This document shows, in pieces, positions 27,405-36,316 of a stretch of 64,000 nucleotides of DNA. Each line of letters opens with the position of its first letter. The first letter of the stretch is position 1. Location: assembly GCA_047635055.1 (NCBI GenBank), contig JBLIIJ010000003.1, positions 24,114 through 88,113 on the forward strand, written 5' to 3'. The DNA is from JAVJRN01 sp047635055. GTDB taxonomy: Bacteria; Bacteroidota; Bacteroidia; Cytophagales; Cyclobacteriaceae. A model generated the notes under the pieces. The model saw only the letters and a list, made by a program, of their open reading frames with translations, searched no databases and had not been told where the DNA came from. The position numbers were made by a program, and so were the translations under genes.

Positions 27405-27947
27405 TTGAGCCAACTAACCGAAATACAACTCATTACCCGCTGTAAAAAGGATGACCGGAGGGCTCAGAAGCTTCTTTATGAAGAATATATAGATGAAATG
27501 ATAGGTGTGAGCATAAGATATTTGAGAGATGAACAAATAGCATTCGAAGTGTTAAATCAATCGTTTCTAAAGGTTTTTACCAATATTCTCACTTTTGAAT
27601 ATCAAGAAGAAGGAAGTTTGAGAGGCTGGATAAAACGAATTGTCATTAATGAAGCGCTTATGTATTTAAGAAAAAAAGATCATCATCTTCAAATGCTTTC
27701 TATTGACGATGATTCGATCCAGCCGACTTCCAATGAAATTGATAATATCGATGGGGAGTACCTGCATGAATGTATTAGAAAATTACCAACTGGAGCAGGT
27801 CTTGTATTTAATCTCCACACTATCGAAGGTTTTAGTCACAAAGAGATAGCTACTCAATTAAATATTGAAGAGAGTTCATCGCGTTCTCAACTGACATACG
27901 CGAAAAAACTTTTAAGATCCATCATTCAAAAAGGTCATTTATTATGA
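27405..27947 (+). CDS. ECF-type RNA polymerase sigma factor
   Basis: A 180-residue sigma-70 family factor. Region 2 spans about 25-90 (KLLYEEYIDEMIGVSIRYL) and region 4 about 125-175 (HTIEGFSHKEIATQLNIEES). The start is TTG at 27405, directly after an in-frame stop; the sequence MSQLTEIQLITRCKKDDRRA begins as typical Bacteroidota ECF factors do, which supports that start. It heads a four-gene set with 4-base (twice) and 14-base overlaps: a membrane anti-sigma candidate, a DUF4097-like periplasmic protein and a barrel protein. The likely target includes this operon itself, but no ECF promoter motif can be defined from one site. Confidence 0.9.
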   Translation: MSQLTEIQLITRCKKDDRRAQKLLYEEYIDEMIGVSIRYLRDEQIAFEVLNQSFLKVFTNILTFEYQEEGSLRGWIKRIVINEALMYLRKKDHHLQMLSIDDDSIQPTSNEIDNIDGEYLHECIRKLPTGAGLVFNLHTIEGFSHKEIATQLNIEESSSRSQLTYAKKLLRSIIQKGHLL

Positions 27948-28438
27948 TTGAAAATTGGAAAAATAAGATCGAGCAAGCCGACAAGAACGTTCAGGTCAAA
28001 TCCTGGAAAAAAGAAGAACTGTGGTCTGCTATTGAATCAAAGCAAAAGAAAAAACAACACCATGTTGTCTGGTTGAAATATGCCGCAGGTATCATTTTAC
28101 TACTTTCTGGTATAATCCTTTTTACGAATCGTCCAGCTGAAAACATTGTTTTTTCGTCGGTAGAATTCTACGAAATGGAACGAATAGAAGAGTACTCGGA
28201 CATTGAGCAAGGGAAAGCTTTTATTGCTACTTCATGCCAAAAAGAATTACCGATATGCTCTTCAGAAGAATTTCTTACCATCTATTCCGACTTAGACTTA
28301 ATTGAATATGAGAAAGAAGCACTTTTGAGACAGATCGATAAATATGGTCAAGACGAAGTGATGATGGATGCGCTTATCCAAATTGTCAATGAAGAAACTT
28401 CTCTGACCGGTCAACTCATTCAAATGATTCTATCATGA
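27944..28438 (+). CDS. Single-pass membrane protein, candidate anti-sigma factor
   Basis: A 164-residue protein with a cytoplasmic charged N-terminus (about 1-42), one membrane segment (about 46-63: YAAGIILLLSGIILF) and a periplasmic tail of about 100 residues. The position directly after the ECF sigma gene with a 4-base overlap makes an anti-sigma role likely. It lacks the zinc-finger (H-x3-C-x2-C) signature of common anti-sigma domains. The tail contains two Cys (SCQKELPIC) and a C-terminal helical segment ending in many hydrophobic residues. Function is inferred from context only. Confidence 0.6.
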   Translation: MIENWKNKIEQADKNVQVKSWKKEELWSAIESKQKKKQHHVVWLKYAAGIILLLSGIILFTNRPAENIVFSSVEFYEMERIEEYSDIEQGKAFIATSCQKELPICSSEEFLTIYSDLDLIEYEKEALLRQIDKYGQDEVMMDALIQIVNEETSLTGQLIQMILS

Positions 28439-29361
28439 AAAAATGGTACTATAAAAGCGAAAAGGAATTTTTTAAATGGGCCATACTCTTCATAGTTTGG
28501 TTTTCACCCATGGTCGAGCTAAAAGCTCAATCTGTCTATCAGGTAGCCACACAGACGTTCAAGGAGTCAAAAAATTGGAATCAAGGCGATACACTCAAGG
28601 TAATTGGAGAAAAGTCCTCAATTAAAATTCAAAGCTGGAATAAAAACGTGATCGAGGTGGAAATTAAGTTTGTTTCAAAACATCCCGAAAAAGCTATTGC
28701 GCTATCTGAGCTTAGTTATTTACACTATAATTTCGAGTCATTCGAAAAGCTATTTGTGCTAAATAACTATTTTCAGAGTAATGATAAGTATCAGAAAGTA
28801 AGAGGGGTATTGATTGTTGAATACATCATTAAAGTTCCGATTTACTGTCCAATTAAACTAGAGAATCAATATGGCAGTATCCAAATAAAAAATCTAGACT
28901 CGGATATAAGTATTATTTCAAAATTTACAGATGTCAACTTATTTGACACAAAAGGCTATCTGAAATTGCTCACAACATTTGGTAAGGTAAACCTAGAAAA
29001 ACACGATGGAGATATTCAATTTGAGACCAATAGAACGGATGTCGTGGGGGCACAATTGAATTCCAATATATCTGGAACGGCATTTTATGGACAAATCTTA
29101 TTCGACCAGGATTTCCGTCGAAATATTGTCATATCGGCCAAGAGAACGGCTGTCAATATTGTGCTGGCGGATGCTATTGAAGCATATAATTTTGAGTTGC
29201 AAAGTTTATTTGGTGAGGTACTTATACCTGATAAATTGGGAGAGAGCCATAAGTCTAAGTTTGAGAAGTCAGGTGATTATGCAGATACCAAAATTAGCAT
29301 CAATACCACCCACAGTAATATTAATATCCAATCTAAAGTAAAAGAGTATGTTAAAAATTAG
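28435..29361 (+). CDS. DUF4097-like exported beta-helix protein
   Basis: A 308-residue protein. The N-terminus has a membrane/signal segment (KWAILFIVWFSPMVELKAQ) and the rest is beta-rich with a repeating pattern (SIQIKNLDSDISIISKFTDV, VNLEKHDGDIQFETNR, VNIVLADAIEAYNFE) characteristic of DUF4097/putative-adhesin folds. Such proteins often sit beside ECF sigma/anti-sigma pairs in Bacteroidota, where they are membrane-associated. The ATG overlaps the previous gene by 4 bases, and its end overlaps the next gene by 14 bases. Function is unknown. Confidence 0.65.
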   Translation: MKKWYYKSEKEFFKWAILFIVWFSPMVELKAQSVYQVATQTFKESKNWNQGDTLKVIGEKSSIKIQSWNKNVIEVEIKFVSKHPEKAIALSELSYLHYNFESFEKLFVLNNYFQSNDKYQKVRGVLIVEYIIKVPIYCPIKLENQYGSIQIKNLDSDISIISKFTDVNLFDTKGYLKLLTTFGKVNLEKHDGDIQFETNRTDVVGAQLNSNISGTAFYGQILFDQDFRRNIVISAKRTAVNIVLADAIEAYNFELQSLFGEVLIPDKLGESHKSKFEKSGDYADTKISINTTHSNINIQSKVKEYVKN

Positions 29362-30487
29362 TACTTTCTTGATCATATTGATAAGCGTTTTTGCTACAAA
29401 AAAAGTGAGAGCACAAAAAATTGAATTAGACACTGACTCAAAAAAATTAGACCACACAAAGTATCAGTATTTTGATATTAATGATTATAAAAAGAAAACA
29501 GTGTTAAAATTAAGTTCGAAAACTAATCCCTATTTTTTAGACGGCATAACACTTGCATTAGAGCAAAAAGTCAATCGTTTTATTTCAGTTCAGGGACAAA
29601 TTAGTAGTGGCGATATTAATTCATTAGGTCTAAGCTCAAGGTTTTATTATAAAAAACTGAGCAAGGATGCTATCAATAATGTAACCGGACCCTATGTGGG
29701 AGTCTCCTGGAATTATTATTCTCAACCAACCTATTTGGGAGATTTAGATTTTAACTTTTATTCGATGGATTTCGGGTTTCAGACGAGAAAAGGCAGATAT
29801 GGTTTATTTGATCTGAAAACCAGTTTAGAATATGAACCTGCATTGAATCAATTTGGTATCCGACTCTCACCAGCTATTTCACTATCAGGGTTTATTCGAT
29901 CGAGAAATCAACCACTACCAAGCAGAAAACAAGCGATATTGAATAATCAAAATTTAGTTTTGGCATTGTATAATCCTAACCTTCGGTTTTCTGACAGAGC
30001 TGAAGAACTATATTTTTCATTAGATATTAATTTTTCTTTAGAAAAAAAGATAGCACAACATTTTTCTCTATTGAGCACTTTCACATATTCTACTTACAAG
30101 TCTATGTTAGTGGATTTAGACTATTCGTCCGTGATGAATTCTGGGAAATTAAGTATAGCTGTTAGAGCATATCCTTTTATAGTCAAGAGACTTTTAAAGG
30201 GTTACAATTATGAAATGACAGGTTTTTATTTATCTCCCAATTTATCGACTAGTTTATTTAAGCAAAGACAAAGCAGAATTATAGGCGATGAAATTGAAAA
30301 GCGAAGGCCTGTAGAATCGATCATCGGTGGAATTCAATTGGGTTTTCAAGACCGAATAAACAACCGGCTTTTTTACGATTTTTATGCTGGTATGAATTAT
30401 TCTCATGCAGGGTTTGTAGATGCTGCATACAGTGACAAGTTCTTTCATTCATATGGTCTCAAATTTGGCTACATACTCAATAAGTAA
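29348..30487 (+). CDS. Exported beta-barrel protein, last gene of the ECF operon
   Basis: A 379-residue protein with a signal peptide (LIILISVFATKKVRAQ). The rest alternates polar and aromatic residues in strand-like stretches (YVGVSWNYYSQPTY, FQTRKGRYGLFDLKTSLEY, HFSLLSTFTYSTYKS, FHSYGLKFGYILN) and ends in an aromatic-rich strand, as outer-membrane barrels do. It overlaps the DUF4097-like gene by 14 bases and no homologue is recognised. Role unknown; a surface component controlled by the ECF system is inferred. The gap to the following symporter pseudogene (about 100 bases) holds no clear terminator. Confidence 0.65.
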   Translation: MLKISTFLIILISVFATKKVRAQKIELDTDSKKLDHTKYQYFDINDYKKKTVLKLSSKTNPYFLDGITLALEQKVNRFISVQGQISSGDINSLGLSSRFYYKKLSKDAINNVTGPYVGVSWNYYSQPTYLGDLDFNFYSMDFGFQTRKGRYGLFDLKTSLEYEPALNQFGIRLSPAISLSGFIRSRNQPLPSRKQAILNNQNLVLALYNPNLRFSDRAEELYFSLDINFSLEKKIAQHFSLLSTFTYSTYKSMLVDLDYSSVMNSGKLSIAVRAYPFIVKRLLKGYNYEMTGFYLSPNLSTSLFKQRQSRIIGDEIEKRRPVESIIGGIQLGFQDRINNRLFYDFYAGMNYSHAGFVDAAYSDKFFHSYGLKFGYILNK

Positions 30488-30584
30488 TATTTACTGTTGA
30501 AGAGCTAGTCAAATACGCCAGATCGAAGTGTATATGTGATCAAATATTTTAAACATCATCTATTTTTAGCCAAACCATAAATAA

Positions 30585-31937
30585 ATGATCCTAACCACGC
30601 TCGATTGGGCATTCGTCGTTTCCTTTTTTATTCTCTCACTAGGTATTGGTATTTGGGTGGCTCGAAAGGGCAATAACAATGTCAGTGAGTATTTCGCCGC
30701 AGGGCAAAACATGCATGGTGGTTGCTAGGTGTTTCTATGGTAGCAACAACCTTTTCTACTGATACGCCAAATTTGGTTTCTGATATCGTGCGACAACAAG
30801 GCCTTTCAGGAAATTGGGCTTGGTGGTCTTTTTTATTTACCGGCATGCTCACGGTATTCGTATATGCCAAGCTATGGAAAAGATCAGGCGTGATTACGGA
30901 TGTAGAATTCTATGAATTACGCTATTCGGGTAAGATGACATCTTTTCTTCGAGGATTCGAGCCCTTTATTTAGGGTTGGTTTTCAATGTATTGATCAGGG
31001 CATTCATGATACTTGCTGCAATGAAAATAGGAGGAGTCTTATTAGGCATTTCTCCAATGCAAACTGTGCTTATTGCAGGTGTGGTGACTGTTATCTATAG
31101 TTCTTTAGGAGGGCTAAAAGGAGTGTTAATTACAGACTTTGTTTAGTTTTTCTCTTGATAGGTGGCGCTATCATTGCAGCTGGGTGGCTCGGATTAGTGG
31201 TTACTTCTCTCATTTCCGCTTATATGAGCACGATTTCTACCCACTTGAATTGGGGGTCATCGTACATTGTCAATGATTTTTATCAAGGTTATGTCAAACC
31301 TCAGGCAAGCCAAAAAGAGTTGCTTAATGTGGGGCGACTGACCACTGTTATTTTGATGATACTGTTTATTTTGCTTGCATTGGCTTTGGAAAATGCATTA
31401 GGTGCATTTTAGATTCTCCTGCAAATTGGCGCAGGGACTGGCTTACTATTCATTCTAAGATGGTTTTGGTGGCGCGTCAATGCCTATTCTGAAATTAGTG
31501 CGATGGTGCTTAGTTTTTTAGTAGCCATATATTTTCAGTTTGTTCATACAACTGCTGGTTTTGAACCACTTGCGTCATGGATGCAATTGGTCATTGGCGT
31601 TGGAATTACCTCTTTAGGTTGGATTGTCGTGACATATTTATCTCCTGCCACAAGTCAACAATTGTTAATCGCATTTATTCAAAAAGTAAACCCGGGAGGA
31701 CCAGGATGGAAGCGGATTATTCAGAAAAACCCAGATGTGTTGTCTAATAGAGATCAATATTGGTCATTACCTGTTGGGATTCTGGCGATGCTGCTTGGTG
31801 CTGTCTTAGTTTATTTAGTGGTGAGAGGCACAGCTTTGCTTATTTATGGTCAGTTATTAACAGGTGTTCTTTTCATGATAATTGCCTGTATAGGAGGATT
31901 TTGGTTAATGAAGCTTTGGGATAGATTAATAAGGTAA
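30585..31937 (+). pseudogene. Sodium:solute symporter (SSS family), decayed
   Basis: Three frames together encode an SSS-family transporter with several lesions. Segment 1 (from ATG 30585) reads MILTTLDWAFVVSF and stops at TAG 30726 after a one-base loss near 30715 (GQNMHGGC then frame change to WWLLGVSMVATTF). Segment 2 ends near 30955, where another one-base loss destroys FLRGFRALYLG. Segment 3 runs to an in-frame TAG at 31144 where family members read FVQF. A deletion then joins to 31155 onward (AAGWLGLVVTSLISAYMSTI), losing an estimated 150-180 residues. A further TAG at 31410 replaces Gln in FQILLQIGAGTG. Overall this is a clear pseudogene. The C-terminal half (31503-31937) still reads cleanly. 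Coding remnants are real; function is lost. Confidence 0.9.
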
Positions 31938-31938
31938 A

Positions 31939-31967
31939 CAGGCGTTGAATTTTCTTCCAAACGCCTG
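31939..31967. terminator. Hairpin between the symporter pseudogene and pirin gene
   Basis: CAGGCGTT (31939-31946) pairs with AACGCCTG (31960-31967) over a 13-base loop. It lies between convergent units and may stop transcription from either side, but no long T-run follows on either strand. Confidence 0.4.
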
Positions 31968-31984
31968 CGTATACATAAGTTTAA

Positions 31985-32704
31985 TCAGAAATCAGACTTG
32001 ATCATTGGTACTTCTACCAAAAGTAGCTTGGCGTTGGTACTTGCCTCAATATTGAATTTATTAATATCAAATACCCCAAGTCCATCTCTTTTTGATAATT
32101 GGATATCACCAACTTTAACTTGACCGTCCAAAACAAATAAATAAACACCATTCCCTGACAAGTGCATATCATACTCAACAGACTTGTTTGCTTCAATATC
32201 TGTGAGAGAAAACCAAGCATCTTGGTTAATCCATACTGCTGAGTTATTATCTGGCGCTACAACAGTCTGTATTTTATTTATCCTATCAGCTACTCGATAT
32301 GTTTTTTGTTCGTATCGAGGTTGGATATTCTTTTCCTTGGGCAACACCCAAAGTTGAAGAAAATTCACCTTTTTCGTTTTTGAGTGATTGTATTCAGAAT
32401 GCGTGAGCCCTAAGCCGGCACTCATAATTTGAACATCTCCAGTTCGGATTACTTCTGTATTGCCGGTGCTATCTTTATGCTCCAAATCACCTTGAAGGGG
32501 AATAGAGACTATTTCCATATTATCATGCGGATGGGTCCCAAATCCCATTCCTGCATCTACAATATCATCATTGAGCACTCTCAATGCACCAAAATTCAAC
32601 CTTTCTGCATTGTAGTATCTACCAAAACTGAAGGTATGTCGACTGTTTAGCCAGCCGAACAATGCTGTTCCTCGGGAATTCGCTTTGTGAATGATCGTTT
32701 TCAT
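31985..32704 (-). CDS. Pirin family protein
   Basis: A cupin-fold protein of 239 residues. I use the ATG at 32704 (MKTIIHKANSRGTALFGWLN), since the extended frame upstream adds only eight non-conserved residues. Family marks are GTHPHDNMEIVS (metal-binding His pair), QIMSAGLGLTHSEYN and the second cupin domain with conserved Gly turns. Pirins bind iron and some have quercetinase activity; the role here cannot be told. It follows the nitroreductase gene by about 33 bases on the same strand and both are probably controlled from the dyad-rich region upstream of that gene. Confidence 0.9.
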   Translation of the reverse strand: MKTIIHKANSRGTALFGWLNSRHTFSFGRYYNAERLNFGALRVLNDDIVDAGMGFGTHPHDNMEIVSIPLQGDLEHKDSTGNTEVIRTGDVQIMSAGLGLTHSEYNHSKTKKVNFLQLWVLPKEKNIQPRYEQKTYRVADRINKIQTVVAPDNNSAVWINQDAWFSLTDIEANKSVEYDMHLSGNGVYLFVLDGQVKVGDIQLSKRDGLGVFDINKFNIEASTNAKLLLVEVPMIKSDF

Positions 32705-32737
32705 TACTTTTCTTTTAAAATGTGTCAATATCTGTGG

Positions 32738-33316
32738 TTAATGAAGTTCGCCGTGAAAGGCTATTTCGCTTAATGGCTTTCTACTTCTTGGTGCCAGCTC
32801 TCGACTTTTGAGGGGCTCTTCAAGATCATCTGCTTCTCCGTAATATCCCATTGCTATGGTGGAGATAACTGCTACTTGATCATTTAAGCTGAAAAGCTCA
32901 TTGGCCTTGTCTGCAGAAAAGCCACCCATTTGATGTAAGGCAATGCCTAAAGCACTCGCTTGAATACTCATATTACCTACAGCCAAGCCCAAGTCATGTA
33001 TCGCAGAACCATTCGGTTTTCCAGACCGACTCAAGAATTTGCTCACCATTGTTAATACAAGGACAGGCGCATTTTTAGCCCAGCTTTTATTTCCCTCCAC
33101 CAATGTATCTACAATAAGTTGGTGGGCTTCCTCTCCCTTAAAAGCGTAGATGAATTTCCAAGGTTGTTCATTCATACTTGAAGCTGCCCAACGTGCCGCC
33201 TCAAAAAGGCTACCGATATCTTCAGGTGTAATTTTTTGCCCACTAAATGATCTTGGACTCCATCGATTTAAGATTGGCTCAATTATTTTAAAATTAGTTG
33301 TTGCTGATTTATCCAT
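32738..33316 (-). CDS. Nitroreductase family protein
   Basis: An FMN-dependent oxidoreductase-fold protein of 192 residues. Family segments are RWSPRSFSGQKITPED at the N-terminus (FMN phosphate binding), AARWAASSMNEQPWKFI, the ALGIALHQMGGFS stretch and AMGYYGEADD near residue 160. It probably reduces quinones or nitro compounds with NAD(P)H. It is followed by the pirin gene, a common pairing in redox stress units. The upstream 60 bases carry several overlapping AT-rich inverted repeats that could be an operator. Confidence 0.9.
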   Translation of the reverse strand: MDKSATTNFKIIEPILNRWSPRSFSGQKITPEDIGSLFEAARWAASSMNEQPWKFIYAFKGEEAHQLIVDTLVEGNKSWAKNAPVLVLTMVSKFLSRSGKPNGSAIHDLGLAVGNMSIQASALGIALHQMGGFSADKANELFSLNDQVAVISTIAMGYYGEADDLEEPLKSRELAPRSRKPLSEIAFHGELH

Positions 33317-33341
33317 TTGTATTTCTCTTAGTACAATCGAA

Positions 33342-33373
33342 TATACGTATATACATTATATGTAGTTACATAT
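33342..33373. promoter_or_regulatory. Overlapping inverted repeats upstream of nitroreductase (candidate operator)
   Basis: TATACGTATA (33342-33351), TACAT-TAT-ATGTA (33352-33364) and ATATGTA-GT-TACATAT (33358-33373) are dyads packed within 32 bases, starting about 25 bases upstream of the nitroreductase ATG. Dyads of this kind are typical of repressor sites such as MarR/HxlR or TetR families. The regulator is not next to it, so the call rests on symmetry alone. Confidence 0.4.
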
Positions 33374-33459
33374 AAAAAGATAATCGCATATTTTCTATCT
33401 TAAATACTGCTTAAATTTTTCGAAAATTATGATTTACAGAAAATATATAATGGGATTGG

Positions 33460-34269
33460 TTAGGCTTCCTTACTCGGGGGGCTTTCTTGGTCGCCGAGTT
33501 TAGCCAATATTTGATCAATTTTTTCATTGAGATGATCCACTTTAGCTTCGAGATCTTCATTGTTGTCCATCACCATTTCATCAACGAAAATGGCATTCAT
33601 GATCGACATCCCGAATATACCTCCAGTCAGTACGGTTAAGAAGAAGAAGAGTCGAGTAAATACCGGTTTCATGGATCCTTCCTCTGAGTTTTCAATTATT
33701 GCGGTGGGGAATTCATTCCATCCTTCCATCGTGAAGAGTTGAAAGATACTATTCAGACTAATGGCAGGATCTCCAAAAAACTGAGGTGCTTCATTTCTAA
33801 ATAGATGACTGCTCAATACGGCTAATAACACACTATAAATGATAAGTGCAACAAATACGAATATAGAAGCTTTAAAAGCCCTGGCTATACCAGCGAACAT
33901 CTTATTGATATTTGGAATGAACCTCATGAATCTAAGAATCCGAAGGACTCTCAAAACTCTAAATACAAGTAAGTAGGAGATATCAGGTATGTGAATAATA
34001 AGTTCAAATAGGGAAGGAACGGATATCAGCACCAATACAAAATCAAACTGATTCCAAGAGTTAGAAATATAATGTTTCCAACCTCGCATTCCGATTTTAA
34101 CCAGTAGCTCAAGCACAAAAAAGATGGTGAAGGCATAGTCTACGATTACGAACCCACGGTTGAATTCGAACTGCGTATAACCCATTAAAAATAGCAATAT
34201 GGAGTTTGCCACAATTGCTATGATGATGAGCCATTCGTTAGTGAATAATTTTATTATTCTTGATATCAT
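33460..34269 (-). CDS. Voltage-gated ion channel, bacterial NaChBac-like
   Basis: A 269-residue single-domain six-helix channel. Segments S1-S4 fill about 10-125, with the voltage sensor S4 rich in spaced Arg (VFRVLRVLRILRFMRF). S5, pore loop and S6 follow. The selectivity filter reads TMEGWNE, close to the TLESW filter of bacterial sodium channels and carrying the key Glu. A C-terminal tail with a probable coiled coil (VDHLNEKIDQILAKL) fits the tetramer-stabilising helix of the family. Sodium is expected but calcium selectivity cannot be excluded. It follows the helix-hairpin-helix protein gene by about 10 bases and is probably cotranscribed with it. Confidence 0.88.
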   Translation of the reverse strand: MISRIIKLFTNEWLIIIAIVANSILLFLMGYTQFEFNRGFVIVDYAFTIFFVLELLVKIGMRGWKHYISNSWNQFDFVLVLISVPSLFELIIHIPDISYLLVFRVLRVLRILRFMRFIPNINKMFAGIARAFKASIFVFVALIIYSVLLAVLSSHLFRNEAPQFFGDPAISLNSIFQLFTMEGWNEFPTAIIENSEEGSMKPVFTRLFFFLTVLTGGIFGMSIMNAIFVDEMVMDNNEDLEAKVDHLNEKIDQILAKLGDQESPPSKEA

Positions 34270-34279
34270 TGAAGTCTTC

Positions 34280-36316
34280 TCAAAGTTTTAATCGGATCAT
34301 GAATTTCACATCGGTACGCCGACTACCGTCTATTTCGTTTTGGCCTGAGCCAACGCTATTTCTATCCGCAAAGTTAAACCTAGAAATTCTTAACCACGTG
34401 GTGAGGTTCCTAAAAACCTGATATTGAAATAGGAAATAATTTCTTAACCCACGTCCGTTATATGCAGGAAATGAAAACGCGTATAATACATCTTTTTCAT
34501 AAACGTATTGGCGGTTAACAAAGTCGTCCGTATCAAAAATTGCAGCACGGGTACTTATTTTAAATTTTTTAAAACGTAAGTTCAAATCTTGAATCAAAGC
34601 ATAACCAGAAGTTAAATTCTCATCTAGCCGATAGGAGGAAGATTGGATTCTGGTTTTCATACTTAGTATTTCATTCAGTTTGTAATCTACATTTAAAATG
34701 TAGTTGTTTTTGACTCCTTCTTTTAAAGTATTAAGGTTTGATTCGTCATCGGAAAAGTTAACAGCTCTACTTTCAGCCCTCATTTGTGCATACATGCTTA
34801 TGCTTCTTGATATTTTGTAGGTAAATCGCCCAAGGTATTCATATCCACTTGATGGCGCTTCAGCTCCGAAACGTAACCATGGAAATGAAAACCTATCATA
34901 ATAAAGAGCGAATTCATATTTCCGAGAGGGCCGTATTTTCAGCCCCCAGTAGACCCCCTTTTCATTGATTACTCGTGAGTTTTCTCCAAAGGCATTACCA
35001 TAGAATGAATGAAAATCTTTGGCATAGTTTCTTAATACCATACTCATGTCTATTTTGGGTGTAAGACTCGCCATCCATCCGCCAACAGCGCCAATTCCAC
35101 CTGAAGACGATTGCGCTATTTCTCCAAAAATTATAAAATTTTGCCAGCCGTAGTTAAAAAAACCACTGTAAAGACTATTTTGATCTCCTTTAAATTCAAA
35201 CTGGTTGTAGTTATTTGGCTTTCTTTGAATAGGGTTATTAAAAAAAGTGTGCAGACTGGCGACACCAATTTTGAAACGACTGTTAAATTCATATTCGACA
35301 ATTGCGCCAATATTTTGTTCATTGATTTGATTTCTTGAATTCAATTCAGCATCGGTTCGATGAAAACCAGTCGCTTGAACGGAATTCACAAATTCCTCAA
35401 AATCAGAATAGGTGGTATCATTGATCAAGTTAGCATCTTGGTTTAGCCTTGAATAGAAAGTTGAAAAGGAGAGGTTATCTCTTTTGAGCGTAGTACCGGC
35501 CCCACGAAAAAAGCCAGATTCAAGAACCGAAGCATAAGGTCTAATACCTGTTGAATTCCGTTTGGTGGAGTTCACGGTTTCAGATCCCTTTCCAGCCCCA
35601 AAACCAGCCCCAAAGACCAATCCTTGTCCATATTGCAATTGAAAATCACCAATAGCGATTGTTTGAAAAATACCTTTATTTTCAAGAAAAATATGCCCAG
35701 AATAATAATCCAAACCATATTGTTTATTCTTAGGATTCCACAGATACGCTTCACCAGCATCCTTTTCAAAGGTAAACCCAAGACTAAAGTCTCTGGATCG
35801 ACTGACTCGGTATCTACCATAGATTGTGGATGGGCCTCCATTGAAATTCCCATCATTTCTATATCCGGCCTGTTTTTCAACAACTCTGCTATACCGTAGT
35901 AAAAAATAATTATTAGTTTCTTCTCGAATACGTTGTGCTAAAGAGCGGCTATCTAGCCGTTCATTAACCATCACAAATGGAAGGAGATCAAAAATGGTGT
36001 TTAGATTAAACCCATCGATTGTTTGAAGTTCATTTATGGAAAGCAGCTTTCCATTTTCTTCTATGTGTTGAAAAAAATTATTTATTTGAAATGGAGTAAG
36101 CAAGTAAAGTGCCGATATCTCTTCTCTTGTCGCGTTGTTCAGATTAATAGGGTTTGTCTGATAGAGTAGGAGTGACTCGTAAATATCTTCGTAATTGATG
36201 TCAGCGTCCTGTACTTGAAACAATCTTTCGGCAAATTGCTCTAAATCGATTTGTCGATCCTGTGAATAGATGAAAGTGTAACAATAAATAAAAAGCATTG
36301 TGAAAATAAATCTCAT
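34280..36316 (-). CDS. Exported helix-hairpin-helix protein with outer-membrane-barrel-like C-terminus
   Basis: A 678-residue protein with a signal peptide (FTMLFIYCYTFIYSQ). Near the N-terminus (about 50-115) are two helix-hairpin-helix-like units (NLNNATREEISALYLLTPFQ, then ISINELQTIDGF-like LLSINELQTIDGFN). The remaining 550 residues are strand-rich with aromatic girdles (FSLGFTFEKDAGEAYLW, YEFALYYDRFSFPWLRF) and end in RLKL, so an outer-membrane barrel is likely. Bacteroidota carry such helix-hairpin-helix/barrel proteins widely. Role unknown; the HhH could bind DNA or be structural. It overlaps the small barrel gene upstream by 4 bases. Confidence 0.75.
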   Translation of the reverse strand: MRFIFTMLFIYCYTFIYSQDRQIDLEQFAERLFQVQDADINYEDIYESLLLYQTNPINLNNATREEISALYLLTPFQINNFFQHIEENGKLLSINELQTIDGFNLNTIFDLLPFVMVNERLDSRSLAQRIREETNNYFLLRYSRVVEKQAGYRNDGNFNGGPSTIYGRYRVSRSRDFSLGFTFEKDAGEAYLWNPKNKQYGLDYYSGHIFLENKGIFQTIAIGDFQLQYGQGLVFGAGFGAGKGSETVNSTKRNSTGIRPYASVLESGFFRGAGTTLKRDNLSFSTFYSRLNQDANLINDTTYSDFEEFVNSVQATGFHRTDAELNSRNQINEQNIGAIVEYEFNSRFKIGVASLHTFFNNPIQRKPNNYNQFEFKGDQNSLYSGFFNYGWQNFIIFGEIAQSSSGGIGAVGGWMASLTPKIDMSMVLRNYAKDFHSFYGNAFGENSRVINEKGVYWGLKIRPSRKYEFALYYDRFSFPWLRFGAEAPSSGYEYLGRFTYKISRSISMYAQMRAESRAVNFSDDESNLNTLKEGVKNNYILNVDYKLNEILSMKTRIQSSSYRLDENLTSGYALIQDLNLRFKKFKISTRAAIFDTDDFVNRQYVYEKDVLYAFSFPAYNGRGLRNYFLFQYQVFRNLTTWLRISRFNFADRNSVGSGQNEIDGSRRTDVKFMIRLKL

